Source: Ooceraea biroi
Taxonomy: Eukaryota; Arthropoda; Insecta; Hymenoptera; Formicidae
NCBI RefSeq assembly: GCF_003672135.1
Contig: NC_039513.1
Coordinates: forward strand, 15,775,591-15,839,590
Reading direction: 5' to 3'
Length of the DNA: 64,000 nucleotides
Shown: piece by piece, positions 1 to 13,554 of the stretch
Position numbering within the stretch: position 1 is the first letter of the stretch
How the letters are laid out: every line of letters starts with the position of its first letter
The notes under the pieces: model-generated
Databases searched by the model: none
What the model was told of the DNA's origin: nothing
What the model saw: only the letters and a program-made list of their open reading frames with translations
Made by a program: the position numbers and the translations under genes

Positions 1-1279
1 GCAAACGTTCCCGTAAATTGGCGGATGTGTCGTCGCAGAGCGACCAATTCGCTCGTGTCCCTTTAAATAAATCTTAACTTTCGATTAATTGCATCAAGAA
101 TATAATATAATTATTAAGAATATAAAAAGATATGAACGAAGGGACATCCGCCGGCAATTATCGGTGACCGATCGATTAAGCTTAATTTGTAACTGTCCCA
201 AAGAAAGAAAGTTTGAGAAATTGATTAAGCAATAAATTAAGCAATGAAGCAAATTAAGATATGTATCTTTCTTTCTCAATATTACTTTTAAATGAAGGTA
301 TTTTTGCTTTAAAATTAATTGATCTCTGAGGGAAATATTTTATCACTCTTCAGTTACGGTACTCCTGCATTGGAGCTCGCGTTGTTAATTGAGAACCGAA
401 CATTTTTCTTATCTCACTTTTATTATAATCGCGGCGAAACATTGTTAATATTATCTTTCCCAATTTCCCCAATGCCAAAGTGTTCTGTCATTGATGATAT
501 GTTTTTAATTTGTCGTACCACATATCTGTAGCCGGAAGGACATCCGCTAGATCTAGGTCGTCGCACACAAGCGTATCATTGATGTTACGTATAAAACTTA
601 TTAATATATTCGATTAAAAAAAATAGATAGATAGATTATATTGTTTTTCTCGGCAGAAAATGATGAGCTTATGAATTGAAAGAGCGGAGGAAGGGGAGGG
701 AGAGAAGATGATCGAATTAATTCCGGACAAATGGGCGCGCTTGTGTTGAATGCGGGTCGCTTCTGTGACGCGTAAATCTAGCGAGGTTCGATTTAGTCAT
801 TCCAATTAATGCGGCCGGTCGGTTCCACTTCGTTGTGTCTAATTCACTCTCGCTCGTGTCTCCTCGGTTGCTCACGTAATAAACGGGCTACACGCCCGCG
901 GTATCGAGAGAGTACGATGATCTTATCGGCGAGCGCGAGTGGATTCGAGAAGTTCTCGTGCGATCTGATACCGTAATCGATCCCCATCGGGGAGATCTAC
1001 TTCGGCTTATCTCGCCAGCCGCGAGACAGTCAATCTTCAATTCTTTTATTCTTGTTTAACAATAACTTGTATGTTAGAAGTAAAAGTAAAAACATTTAAA
1101 AAATATTCTGAATCTCTCGCCTATCTTAATCGTTCAGCTGATTTCCTCTGCGAAACGTAGAAATTTACCACACCCGCATATAACATAATTCTCGTCCCAA
1201 TTACGCAAAAACAAGCGGAAGGACGCGATATATTGCCATCGCAGCACATTCCGCACAACTTGAAAAGGCGCAGCTCGGT
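1..1279. other. intergenic DNA, no gene seen
   Basis: AT-rich sequence with short open frames only. None resembles a known protein, and none has splice signals that extend it into a longer product. I see no repeat or RNA gene here. Confidence 0.5.
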
Positions 1280-2335
1280 GTGTCACAGCGAAAGGGTCAC
1301 CAGGGGTCCCCGGGTCTTGGGCGCAGATGTGGTCTCGCTCGTCATCGAGCCCACACCGAGGACCGAGCCCGTTTCCCCGCGTCCTCTCTCCCTCTCTCTC
1401 CCACAACCTCCTCCTTCTGCGGCCGCCTACCCGCACTCGGGGCCCGTATCTAGCGTGTGTACGATCTGACGGAATGCTGGGTAAGCAGTAGTCCATCCAC
1501 GGTGACGCTGACGCATACACGGTGCCCTCGACATCGCGCGCGGCGGTCCCCTCCGCGAGTCGGTCCGGTCCCCGGACAATCGATCGCGCGCGCAGTCGAG
1601 ATCGCGAGTCGTCGCGAAAGAAGTCACGATCGTCCGCGAGACAGACAGACAGGTGTCATTCGGCTGGAAACTGCTTTGCAAAATTTCAAATAAAAATTCA
1701 AGTTACGTGCGTGAGGTCCTCCGGAAAGGAAATGTCGTCCGCTCGGAGATATCGTTTAAAATAAAGACGACAAAGTTACACGAGTGGACACGAAGGACGT
1801 TTAGTTGGGACTTTCTGTGGAATTTTTTGAACGATAACAAAAAATTTCGACGAAATCAAAATTCGGCCACGTCATCGGCGAAGAATCGACAACTTTCCCA
1901 GCACCGTTGAGTTACCTTTGCTTGAGGGAAGAAAGCATTAAGTGATCGGACTTTGTGGAAATCAGTTGAATTTCGACGGAGTTAGATTAGTACAATAAAA
2001 CTGCGAAGACACGAATAGAACAAAGAGGAAGAGAAGAGAGCCGAAGGTATTAAAATAAAAATATACTAGTCAGCCGGTGTGCCAATGAAGATTTCGTCAC
2101 GTGACGCTCGAGAGCTGAAGGATTCACGGAAATAACGATATTAAATTATTCTCTTACACAACTTTAATCATTCTCCGTTAGAACGCACGCTGAGAAGCGC
2201 GTGAGATCATCTGCAGATCGAGAATTCTTCTCGCATTCCTCAGTTGAAAAAAGTCATTAATTTTCCTCTTGCATCTTCGATTGTCTGTCACCTCGCCCAG
2301 ATTCATGGCTACTCTGAAGTAGGAATCGACGAGTG
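1280..2335 (+). promoter_or_regulatory. candidate promoter and noncoding first exon
   Basis: A GC-rich, CpG-rich block (about 1280-1640) is followed by AT-richer sequence that ends in a strong 5' splice site, GTG|GTAAGTAA, at 2335/2336. Short frames in it are open on both strands but look like composition effects. The simplest reading is a promoter plus an untranslated first exon for a plus-strand gene, possibly the GPCR whose coding start is at 6197. A possible acceptor lies just upstream of that start (CCGCAG at about 6172). This is inference from composition and one donor site. Confidence 0.3.
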
Positions 2336-5300
2336 GTAAGTAATACTCGTTACTGTTTTATTTATCTTGTTCTTCTCAACTGTTTCTTTGTCTCAAGCTT
2401 TAACGCGTCAATTAAGCTTGTCGAAGTGTGTAATCGATTTTTAATCGCGAATGCAAGCACGATAGAAGATGAAACAATTATTCGAGTACCTTGAAAGCCG
2501 GCTGATTGAATCCCTAAGAAGTATCGTTTAATCGCGGTTTTCACCCCGCCTGGATCCGCCTGGTCTCAAGGGCGGCGTTGGTCTGCGATCCTGTGGGACC
2601 AATGCCGAGAACAGGGCAAAAAACCGTGGCGGGTGGTTCGACGGTCCTGACGAGCAATTTAGAAACATGACGTGGGGAGAATTACGACGCGTGCAGTAGT
2701 ATTCAATTAGCTGGATCCTACCAAAGCTACTGCGAAAATTCAAGGGAGCTTTACGTACTTCAATCGCACGTACAAACGATCCCATACATAATTCAGTGTA
2801 TCATATATTACAGACTTGCAATTGCATGTTACACAAAATATTAAGCCTTGAGGCAATTATTCGAGTATTTTGAAGACTAATTAGTTCCTAGAAAAGTGCA
2901 TAAAAATTACGCCAATAAAGTCAGAATGCACAAAAATTTTTGAAAGCTTCCTGCAGGTTTGATTGTCTGCTTTGTTTGAATTTGCTTTGGAATTGTCTTG
3001 TAAATTTAGATATTAAGATCGTTAAGAAATTAAGATCACCAGGGAGCCTTCCGCTTTAAACGAGCCGGTATCTTAGTATCACCCGGCATACAGCATATCT
3101 ACCGCTAATGCACGGTATGAATAGCACGACACATGTTTTGTGCCGTACGTTTGCAGACGTTTGACATCCACGCCACGTGGTCCTCTCGTGGGCGGTACAT
3201 GAGAGTGTCGCGCCTTGATCGACTTTCAACGATCGTGCACTCGACTCGTGTACACGCACTATCTTTTCGCACTCGGTATTCGCACATTTATATCCCGCTC
3301 GATCTCCATTTCAGTCACATAAAAAAGTTGCGAACGTAATGAGATTAAATACTGATTCATGCGATCATTTATTCTGGATTTCGTGCGCCCTAGTGACGCA
3401 ATAACAAGCAATCGCGCTTTGTCGAGGCTTAATACTGAATTTAATTTTAATTACTGAATGACGTACACAGTCGCATTATGATAATCAGAATTTGTACGTA
3501 GAATTACGTAATAATCTTAGTACCAAATAAAAGAATAATTTCACTGTGTGTTGTTGTCAATTTTTAATTAAGAAGATAGATTGTTAGAGTCTCACGCGCG
3601 ATTGTCGCAAACGTTCCACCGGAAATACGAATTCGTGTGCGAAAGACTGAATGCGCTCTTGACCGAACGAGACGCCGATCGACGCATCGGCGACCGGCGC
3701 TGATTCGCTCCAGGTACTTTCACCGTGACTCAACTTGACTCATTCATTGCCGTTCGCCGCATGATTAACACGGAAATCATTCGGTGACGTCAGTCCGTCA
3801 CCGAGGAACTTCCACAGAACGAGAAATAATGTTCGCGGTTTCGCGCCGCGTCTTCCGTCACAGCGCGTCACCGATTGACTTATCGAACTGATATAAAAGT
3901 CAAATATACACTCCTTTCTCGGAGTTTAAGCTTGCCTCCTTCAGATAAAGTCAAAACACTGATGTATATCGTTAAATAAAAATTTATACATAATATATAT
4001 TTGTTTTATGTCAAGACAAAAAATGAAAAATTGCTCTCCAATTAAACTCGTTTCGAAGTTTTTCCTTGATTTCGTAATTTTTCCGTGCGATATATAGCGA
4101 TTCTTCGGTAGTTTAGCTATTGACAATCAGTTATCTCTCTCTCACGATGCAGTTACGATAACATGAAATTATTTTGTCAATTTTTGCAGACGCGTATGTG
4201 CATGTAAAGGGGACAGCGACACGGCCGGCGCGACGCGTTGATGCGTTCCCATGTCTTTCGTGGCTTTCATCAGTTTTTTCGTCGCGAGGGGACGCCTAGT
4301 ACCGGGTGTCCGTTAATTTCCTTTAATTAAGCTCAATCGGGGTTAATGCACCGCAGTTTGACCCCAGTTTACCAAATCCAGCGCACCCTCCGCGACTATG
4401 CATTGCACATGGATCGCTATCGTTGATCGATAAATATAGATTCGCAATTTTTTATTGACGTGAATTCTCCTTGCAGTAGTTCTTCACAGATTTATCCAAT
4501 AATGAAAGAGCCATACTAAAAATATAATAATCAAGAAAAATTACGACATTATAAATTACTTGACAAACTCAGCTAATAAATTTTGCTTCAGAATCTCTGC
4601 GTTTATCAAGTACAAGAAATCAGAACGATAAACAAGATCTCGATATTCAGAGGCAATTACTCGAGTAGCAGGAAACTGACACGCTATATACTGCTAACTC
4701 ATAATTGATATCGTACATTCCGGGTAGACTCGAGCAACGTTCTCTGCACGTCTCGGTGATGTAAATGACTCATGTAACGATGAGCCAAAGCCATTCGTAA
4801 ACCGTTTGCTGTCGCGTGGCTGCGGTTTAATGATCGGAGAACGGCGCTCGAAGGAAGATTTACAAGGAAGCTTTGGAATGAGGGATATTACGAATTTACA
4901 TTGCAAAATCGCACGTTGGTCACGTCGGTGTGATTATCGCGAGCGGATTCAAGGTATCCGGAAACGCCACTGACGGAATATGGAATTATGGAGTACCTCG
5001 GCTGGCCCGGAAGCCATCAACGGGCGGCTGCGGGCCGAAGAATGCCGCCAATCTCGGAGAATCGGTATCGTTCTCCGAGAACGTTATCCTCGGTAAATCG
5101 TTATCCTCCGGACTAGCTATTTCCGTTGTCACCAGCCCATAAATAATAATGAATTCTTACGGTCTCCTTTCTTCGCGATTAACGCGAGTGTCCGTTCCCC
5201 GCCGCGCCATTGTCTGGGCCGGAGAATTATTTTAATGCGCCTCGCGCGCGCGGGATTTGCATAACGCAAATGTCAAACGTCCCACGCGTCATCAGGCTCT

Positions 5301-6196
5301 CGTTCTTGAGAGTTCCTCACTTACAATTAGAGTCCTCGGTAATCTCTGCTAGACACTGACGTGCGGGACGAACGCGATTAATATAAATCGCGCGTCGCGC
5401 GATGTAAATTTCTTTCGGCCTCTTTTAACGGCGATTCCGTTAATAAACTCCTGTGTACCTTATTTCAGGCGTCCTCATACTTTTTTATGGGTCTGGTTGT
5501 AACTCAACAGTTATTGAAATCTCTTGAGACGTATTCTAATTTGATATGTAATACTTAATTAAAGATTGTTTAAAAAAGTCTCGAAATTGTAAGTGTTAAT
5601 CCACGTTATATCTCAAGACTAACGAAGGCGTTGATTTTTAACGCGTTGTGGTACAGCGATAGCTCGTTGCACCACGCTGGTTTTGTCTGTCGCAATTCAG
5701 GAAAAGGCTTTGAAGCAACAAGTGCGTCGTCGCATCCGCCTTGCATCAGATCGCGGCGCGGCGCGTCGCGTCGCGCGCCAACCGGAATTTCAGATCGCGG
5801 TTTCCTCCGTGGGAATACCGTGTCTGCCTCGTTTGTTTCGCAATAATAGCGCAAACGGGTCTCATGATAGGCGTTGACTTGTCAATGAATGCCTATCATG
5901 AAGGAGGAACATCGTGTTTCTTATGTTTCTACAGCCTCTCGCCGTAATTTCACTTCATCTCCAAGACGAATCACTCGGCCGACAGATATGTGATAGATCG
6001 AGACGCCGATCTGCAGATCGGTGTCCCGGTTATTTTTATATTCGCCGAAATATTCGCGCTACGGATATTCCTGCGACTGTCGCCCGCGCGATTAGTCATC
6101 CGCTTTAGTCATCCGCCTAGGAGAATACAGGTCGAATATTTAATTTCGCTCTTCCGTTCACGAATGCCGCAGGCCTTCGAGGTCGGACGAGACTAA
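2336..6196. other. long noncoding stretch upstream of the GPCR
   Basis: No coding exon is recognised. If the donor at 2335 is used, most of this is a 5' intron of the GPCR gene. GC-rich patches occur near 3600-3720 and 5190-5400. Confidence 0.35.
5862..5901. repeat. short perfect inverted repeat
   Basis: TCATGATAGGC at 5862-5872 is repeated in inverse at 5891-5901 with an 18-base loop. It lies about 300 bases upstream of the GPCR start codon. Function unknown. Confidence 0.4.
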
Positions 6197-9100
6197 ATGG
6201 AACCGTTCGAACAAAGCTTCAACACCTTCGCCAAAGCCGGAATGATGGATGGCGCGACCACGTGGACGTCGCACGTCATGGACAACATTACACACAGCAC
6301 TATCGTTGATGCGGAATCGTCAAGGTACGTCGATCAGTTTGGTGCACGCAATATGTGCTCTGGAATTGCTTGTGGCTTCCTGCATATCTCAGCTGATCCG
6401 ATATTGATCTTTCTTGAAAAATTAACGAAATCGATAAAAATTGATGAATAAAAAAATAATCGTTCTTACGATTGTTGATTTATGCGTTGCAGATTTCCAA
6501 AGCCCTTGAGGACCTTCGCAGCAGTGGTAGCAATCATCATCATGCTCGTCGGTCTCGCCGGTAATTTACTGACGATCGTTGCTCTCTGCAAATATCCTAA
6601 AGTTCGCAATGTCGCAGCGGCTTTTATCATAAGGTATTAATCCAGACAATATGCCTGTAATTATCGCGCACACAGACATACTGCTACCATTTAACGTAGA
6701 GTGTTGGCTGCAAGTTTTAACATTCTCGTTATGTGGCTCTTCTTCATGTCCACGTTAATTACATTAATCTGCATCAATAGCTTGTGCGTCGCGGACTTTG
6801 TGTTCTGCCTGCTGGTGCTGCCGTTCGACTCCATCAGGTTCATCAACGCCAGCTGGACGGATGTACGATTTTTGTGCGTCTTCGTACCCTTCTTTCGATA
6901 CGGAAACGTTGGCGTCAGTCTCCTATCTGTTGCAGCTATTACTATCAACAGGTGTGTGTCTCTTCTTTATTTTCATACTTAAACTTTTATGCCTCGGTTC
7001 ATTCAATCAGGCAATTTGTTTTAATTTGATTGAGCGTGACAAATAAACTGTTTGAGAATTAATGTGCGATCAGATCAAATATAATTATAATTGACAATTT
7101 GTATTCTGTAGGTACATTATGATAGCGCACTATACCATATACAGCAAAGTGTATAAAAAATACTGGATCGCCGCGATGATCGTCTTCTGCTGGGTGTTCT
7201 CTTACGGAATGCAGATACCCACGCTTTTGGAAGTGTGGGGTAAGCTTCCGCTTCAATTATTATTTAAACGTTATTCAATAATATTGAAATCTTAATTATA
7301 AATTTTCAGTCGAATAGAAGATTAAGAATATCTTCGTTTTTTAATATTACTTTATTATTCACAACTCATTATTTATCGCTTGCAATTTCTTATCTATCTT
7401 CTTCTGGCTCTCTTTAGGTAAATTTGACTACGATTCCAATCTGGAGACCTGCTCTATTGTCAAGGACCATCATGGTCACACTTCCAAGACATTCCTCTTC
7501 ATCATGGGGTTCCTGATACCCTGCGTGGTGATTGTAGGCTGTTACGCCAGAATATTCTGGGTGGTGCACAAGTAATTTACATTTCCTCACATATATCCTC
7601 CACTATTATTTCCTCATGATGATTATCAATCAAAACCATGCACTAATACTACAGATCAGAATCAAGAATGCGGAAGCATGTAGGACCGACGATAAAGTCG
7701 CCTCACACACCCAGCAGGGATATTAGAGAGATCAAGCAGAAGCGTAGCGAGTGGAGAATCACAAAAATGGTGTTGGTGATCTTCCTCAGCTTCCTTGCGT
7801 GCTACCTGCCAATCACCATCGTCAAGGTGGCCGATGCGGAAGTCAGATGTCCCGGTAAGAAGAGATGCATCATTTTTTTATTATATATACAAAAATAATT
7901 CAAATCACAATCGAAATTCAGCCATTAGGCAACAATAAATAATTATATAAATAAGGAAATATATTAGGGGTGTGATTTAGTTTTGAGGGTTTTTTGCTCA
8001 AAAACGCATGTATTTAAATATGATAATGAATGAATACCTTAATCAAAATATTTTCCTTCGTTTTCTATAACTTTTTCCCATCTTTCTGGCAAGAGATGGA
8101 TTCCACCACGATAAAATCACTCTTTTGAATTGATCCATTCGTCGACGAATTTTCGCACTTCTTCGAAATTATGAAAGTGTGTATCCTCTAAAGCGTGTTG
8201 CATCGACCGGAACAAATAATAATCGCATGGAGCAATGTCCGGAGAAGACTTGCCATTCAAGCTCTAATAGTGTTTGTTCCACTGATAACGCAACGTGAGG
8301 TCGAGCGTTGTCACGAAGAAGAATCACTTTCCGTCGTTTACTCGCAATTGCTGGTCGTTTTTGGTCGAATGCTTGCTTCAACTTGTACAATTGGTGTCGA
8401 TAACGATCAGCCGTGACAGTCTCATGCGGATTTAACAGCTCATAGTACACTATCCCACCAAATACAGAGCATTACTTTTGAACCGTGAATATTGCGTCTC
8501 GGAGTTGATGTTGATAGTTGGCTTGGATCCACCCATGATTTTCTGCGTTTGGAATTATCAAAATAGATCCACTTTTCATCCCCAGTAACAATCCGAGACA
8601 AAAGACTCTTCTTTTTTTGCCTGGCGATCAACGAAATGCAAATGTTCAAATGGCACTTTCCGATAATTGATGTCGAACCCATTTCCCTTCTTTCTGAATT
8701 TTTCCCATTTCATGTAAATGTTTGGTAACTGTTGTACGATCAACATTTAATGCTCTGGCAAGTTCTGAAGTGGATTGTGTTGGATTTTCGTCCACTAATG
8801 CTTGCAAATCTGCATTTTCAAGCTTTCTTAGTTGTCCCGAGCGTTCTTTGTCCTTCACATCAGTATAACCACTTTTAAAGCGTCTAAACCAGTATTCACA
8901 CGTCTTAATTAATGGGGCAGAATCACCATAAGTTTTCACAAGAATTCTATAACCGTCAGCCGCAGTTTTCTTTTGATTAAAAAACAAAAGCAACGCATGT
9001 CGAAAATGCTGTTTCGGAAGTTGTATTTTTACGATGATATAAACACGACCGTTATTGCATCTATTGCTATAATGCTACTAAATGTCATGGATAATGTCAA

Positions 9101-10375
9101 GACTGTAAGAAACAACAGTTATCGGAAACAGCTATTGGAACAAACTGACACTACAGCCATCTGTTGCAAAACCCTCAAAACTAAATCACACCCCTAATAA
9201 AGTCTGATATGTGCAGAAGATAATCAAGTATTCATATTACTCTTGAGAGAGCAGAGTTAACTGTTGCTTTTTTTTCGAATGCTTCAGAGTGTCACATTCT
9301 GGGCTATCTGCTGCTGTACTTTGCGTCGTGCGTGAACCCGATCATTTATGTGATCATGAACAAGCAGTACAGGCAGGCGTACGCCGGGGTGATCGGCTGC
9401 TCGTGGATAAGGGCGAGTTTGACACCGTACGGAAGCAGCGCGCCCTGCGCTGGCCATCAGGTCCATCACCAGGACTTCGCCCAAGGTAACTTCGAGCAAC
9501 GACACGCGGTAACTCTCACCAAGCTCTGACCGAGCTAAGCGACCACTCGCTCACTTCGTAAGTCAAGGGCACCAAGTTTGCTGCTTTCTATTTGATTGCC
9601 GCTTTTTGATATCGCTAATATAAGTGGTCAGTGTGTGCGTACGTTAACACCGACTAATCGCAAGTTCTAATCTTCGATTTCTTTATTTTTTATGCCTAAC
9701 ACGTCCCTAACTTCATCCCTCGGTGAAGGGCAGAGCGAGCGACGTCGAAGGGTCGTCGTCGTCGGAATGCAACTCGTGATTTAATAATGCACTAACAAAG
9801 TCCGATGGATCATTGACTTTTCATTTAATTGCTTAAATTTATTTCCGAATGTCTTGCTTCTAATCGTTGCAAGATTTTAATCATTGACTCGTAGTTTTAA
9901 TCATTGAAGCACGGTGAAGGATTTATGTTGAAGGATACTGATTGAGACAATTATGTTGTAATTGGAAATTAAGAGAAAAGAATATTCTAAGATATTTTCT
10001 TTACAAACCATAATTTATAAATGTGTAAATTACATAAATTGCATCACATCTAACTTCTTTCTTTCACTATTTTATTGCGATATTTTATTCCTTGTATACA
10101 TATATTTCTTCCATACATATCATGATACCACTGTATCTTAGGAAACACAAATCATTCACTACTTCAAGACAGCTTTAGGCTAGCGCTTTTTCGTCAATTG
10201 CTACTCTCTTCTCTGCATTTGACACGACAGTGCCGAGTGATGTCGCCATCGAAGTATAATCACGTCTTACTCCTTGGCCACAGATTACTCAAAGGACTTC
10301 AGCAAAACCATGGTGTCGACGGTGTCTATAGCCATGAATCCCGTGAGAAGTTCGCAACTCCAGGAGGAGCTGTAA
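6197..10375 (+). CDS. Moody/Tre1-family rhodopsin-like GPCR, seven or eight coding exons
   Basis: Seven-transmembrane receptor of the insect Moody/Trapped-in-endoderm-1 group, which acts in the plasma membrane (blood-brain barrier glia, germ-cell migration in flies). Exons: 6197-6324, 6493-6633, 6781-6951, 7112-7239, 7418-7571, 7655-7854 and 9288 onward; all phases agree. TM1 follows residue 43. The family-typical NRY replaces DRY at the end of TM3 (146-148), and NPIIY (324-328) ends TM7. The third loop is basic and ends in WRITKM. The tail has two possible forms. Reading through exon 7 stops at 9529 (387 aa). A donor at 9485/9486 joins in phase to an exon at 10284-10375 and gives a 403-aa form ending in QLQEEL. 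The start is the first Met of the open frame. Moody and Tre1 are close paralogues and I cannot choose firmly between them. A mariner sits in the intron before exon 7. Confidence 0.88.
7964..9197 (-). mobile_element. mariner transposon, mauritiana-like, inactive
   Basis: A 1234-bp element with near-perfect terminal inverted repeats of about 30 bp (outer end TTAGGGGTGTGATTTAG) is flanked by TA dinucleotides at 7962-7963 and 9198-9199, the Tc1/mariner target duplication. It carries a transposase remnant on the minus strand. It is inserted in the GPCR intron between exons 6 and 7, antisense to the gene, and leaves the splice sites intact. The well-preserved ends suggest a fairly recent insertion. 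Confidence 0.93.
8040..9010 (-). pseudogene. mariner transposase remnant, frameshifted
   Basis: The reading frame is broken into three overlapping pieces (about 8646-8993, 8440-8682, and from 8450 downward). The N-terminal piece holds the helix-turn-helix DNA-binding region. The middle piece has TGDEKW with the first catalytic Asp. The third has RDNARPH with the second Asp, and after a further frame change SPDIAPCDYYLF with the third. A stop codon also interrupts the C-terminal part after SKE. It cannot make active transposase as it stands. Confidence 0.88.
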
Positions 10376-10850
10376 GACATCGCAGATCGAAGGCTGATGT
10401 CGAAAAATTGAGAGGAGAGGATAAACGTCTTTCGTCACGAGGAAGAAAGGAAGACTGATACTCTCTCGTTACTGTTATCGAGCCAGTTCGCATGATTTTT
10501 GTACCTCGTCTAGTACGATAGAATAGTGCGTTGTATAAATTATTCTTTCGCTCATGAATGATGTATCGCGAACGTCGAATGTGTCGCGCGCGTATTTAAT
10601 TTCCGAAAATCGGAAAAGCCAGGAAGCTAAAGCTCCTCGGCCGGATACTGACCTTTACCAAAGCTTATCGTGCATCGTATGTAAATAAAATGCAATTTGT
10701 ATCGTTTTATATTTAAAAAAACGCGTTCGTATAATTAAGGCAATGAGTATAAAATAAGGACATTAGACTATAATGCAGCAACGTACACTCAATAAAATAA
10801 GAATCCATTACCGTTTCATGAGAAAAGACACACCTTGCTCCGCAAATAAA
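10376..10850. other. spacer between two convergent genes
   Basis: Contains the likely 3' untranslated region of the GPCR gene and of the phosphotriesterase-related gene, which converge here. No further feature seen. Confidence 0.4.
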
Positions 10851-12909
10851 TTATTCTCGAGTAAGCCACTTTCTGGGATTTTCAATTGTAATCGTATTGA
10901 TTTCCTCCGTAGTAAAGCCCCTGTTCATCATTATGCTTGGTATAACGTTACTCGTGATATGAGAATATCCATGACCACCGAAAGGTATCTAAAAGTTAAC
11001 AAAATAATTTAATTTTTATCCACTAAAACTTAATCATTTACATTCTTGCCGTTTTCAAATTAATTTTGATCTTTAAATGACTCAATGATCTTTATATTAC
11101 ATAAACTCGAAAATTCAACTGTACCAGTCTATGCTTGGTGTGAACGTCGTGACTCATGAGGACTCGGCGCAGTTTTCCTTCTTTCTTTAGCTTCGCAATA
11201 CGTTTGACGCGCTGTGCGTCCGACAGCATATCGATTGTCGTGTTTAACTGATAAAAAGAACATTCGGTACCAAACAGATCGAACTGGATGTAACATTTGG
11301 TCTCGTCGGCGAACTCCATGAGCTTCTCCACGCTGGTCAATGTACCTATCAAATTCGACATTATTTAATTAAAATAATACAGAAAATTAAATTAAACGTT
11401 AAAGAAGATTGCGATATCAACTTCAATTTTTAAAAAATCTTGAATTTTTCAATTTGAATTTTTTAAATTATTTATATCGTTAGCAGAAAGAAATTTGTTG
11501 ATCTTACGATCGATGTGCGACATGATGGCTTTGCTGGAATCTCCTCCAGCCTCTTGGTAGATCCGCATTATTTCCATGGGCGCAGATTCATTCCTCCCAG
11601 GATGAAAGCTCACAGGGCAACCCAATTGCGCTTGAAGCTCGCCAGTCGCGCAAATAGCTCGTTTTTCAAAATCTGAAATACAGTGATACAACACAAATAC
11701 TTCTCCAAAATATAACACAAAAGTTTGTAAGATATCATTTTGATTTTTATGTTCACGATCAATTAATTAATTATTTTATTTTATTATTTTACTGACTTTA
11801 TTAAATGATTCTTTACGAAAATGCGCAACCTAACGAGATGTAATTGATAATTTACTATTTATTGCTGTTTATAACTTATAATTTATATCTATTTACCTTC
11901 GATTGGCCAAGTGCTGCCGACTTCTCCGATAAATCCTGCTTTCACGTCGGGACATTCCTCGCAACCAGTTTGCAATTCTTTGTACATCAAGTTATACATT
12001 TCTTCTTTCGACGTACTGAGAGTTGATGCACTCTGCGTACTGGCAACATAATATCCTGACGAGTTACAAAAACGTAATAAAATTATATCGTAAATGGAAT
12101 AATAATAATATATGAACTAAGATATTTTCCGTGAAGGAAATCTAATTAAAAGATATTTGGAGCAAACAAAGAGAAGATAGTTTGGTCGAGTGGTACGTGA
12201 GAGATAACATGCGTCGTTATTGACAAGAAGCTGCTAATAGTACCAGTTCCGGCAATTACGTTGATCCCAGTGGACTCGCTAACTGCTTTCATTAAAAAGA
12301 TGTCGCGTTGCAAGCCGTGGTTGCTGTTCTCCACGATGGTTCCACCGCCACTTTTCTTAAATATTTCAACATCCTCGAGAACAGCTGCCGCTGATCCGTC
12401 GTCATTGAACGATAAGTTAACTAAGTTACTGTACCTGATTTCAAGTATTTTATTAATTAATTTAATTAATTTTCATTGAACAATATTTATTCAGTGAGTA
12501 TTATTCAATAATACGCAATTATGCAGGCGCATGAGGCTTATAAAAAATACGGTGCAAGAGATATTTTCATCTCACTTACGGATATTGTCTGATATACCCA
12601 ATGTTCCGCAAGGACAGCTCGTCATTCGAAAAATCTTTCAGATGACTCGGTGGTGGTACGTAAAACTTGCGAAAGTCCAGAGAGAAGTGCTCGTGCGTTA
12701 ACGTTCTGCCAAGCTCCGACAATCGTTTACGTCCCAGCACTGCACCATAAAACAAAACCGGCAGAAATATTTATATAAATATATAACAAGAGCTCTTTAT
12801 AAGTGGCTCCAGAAATAGAGTGGTCTCAAAATCAGGATAACTGCTGATCGCCGTTGAGTACAAATTCCAGCTTACCAGTTTCCACGGTGTCTGCACGACT
12901 TCTATCCAT
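10851..12909 (-). CDS. Pter: phosphotriesterase-related protein (PTER), seven exons
   Basis: Member of the amidohydrolase-superfamily PTER group, a predicted zinc hydrolase. Human PTER has been linked to N-acetyltaurine hydrolysis; the insect substrate is not established. Exons in transcript order: 12909-12876, 12739-12580, 12434-12244, 12055-11897, 11672-11508, 11345-11125, 10988-10851. All phases agree and give 355 aa, close to the usual 349. Metal-site motifs are present: HEH at residues 27-29 (after RTLT), GEVGS with the bridging Glu, FHPGR, SHIDRT and SHDVHTKHR, followed by GGHGYSH in the last exon. The start matches the family N-terminus (VETVLG). The only oddity is compactness: all introns are short. 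Confidence 0.95.
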
Positions 12910-13554
12910 TTCTTCACTTTATCCTCGTTGGAATCAAAAAGCTCGAAAGTTCAGACACAGCCACGTCGACTTGCCCTAACGTAATCAACTGTCAGACGTT
13001 CTGGAATTGCGTAAACTCAATGTCACTTGTATATTCCATTTAGTACAGAAACATGCGCGATACCACGTCCGATAGCGGCAGATCGTGATCCACGACTAGC
13101 ATGACTAGACCGTATTCCAAGACCACAACACCGTTATTTTCACAGTCGGCAAATGCTCGTTATCAGTAGCTACTGTGCTAAGTGATAACACTTTCAGTGT
13201 ATAAACGAGGCCAGACAGCTCGAATATGCGCAACTGACGCGTTGATAACAGAAGTACGTTCTCTTCTTAATAATTTGGAATCTGATTGTAACTGTTGGCT
13301 GTTTTAATTTAATAGATTAGATAATAATAACAGCTGTTGGAGTGAACTAGATTTCCCAGACTAAACTCGAGTCCTGGAAGTTGTCAATAATTATTAATAA
13401 GACATTTTTAATAAATTATAATTTTAGTATTGATATGATTAAAATGTAAAACAAGTGCGAGGTGATCGATGCCTTCATAAGAATACATTAAGCCTTTGTA
13501 ACATCTGGAATAACACCAAGGCATTACAAAAAGAGCGGCAATTGAAGTTTTCTA
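12910..13554. other. intergenic DNA
   Basis: AT-rich, with no recognisable coding sequence. Probably the promoter side of the phosphotriesterase-related gene. Confidence 0.4.

Noticed and set aside
1134..1764. Overlapping frames in the GC-rich block
   Set aside because: They are open on both strands, Arg/Ser/Pro-rich and without homology, as expected of CpG-rich noncoding DNA.
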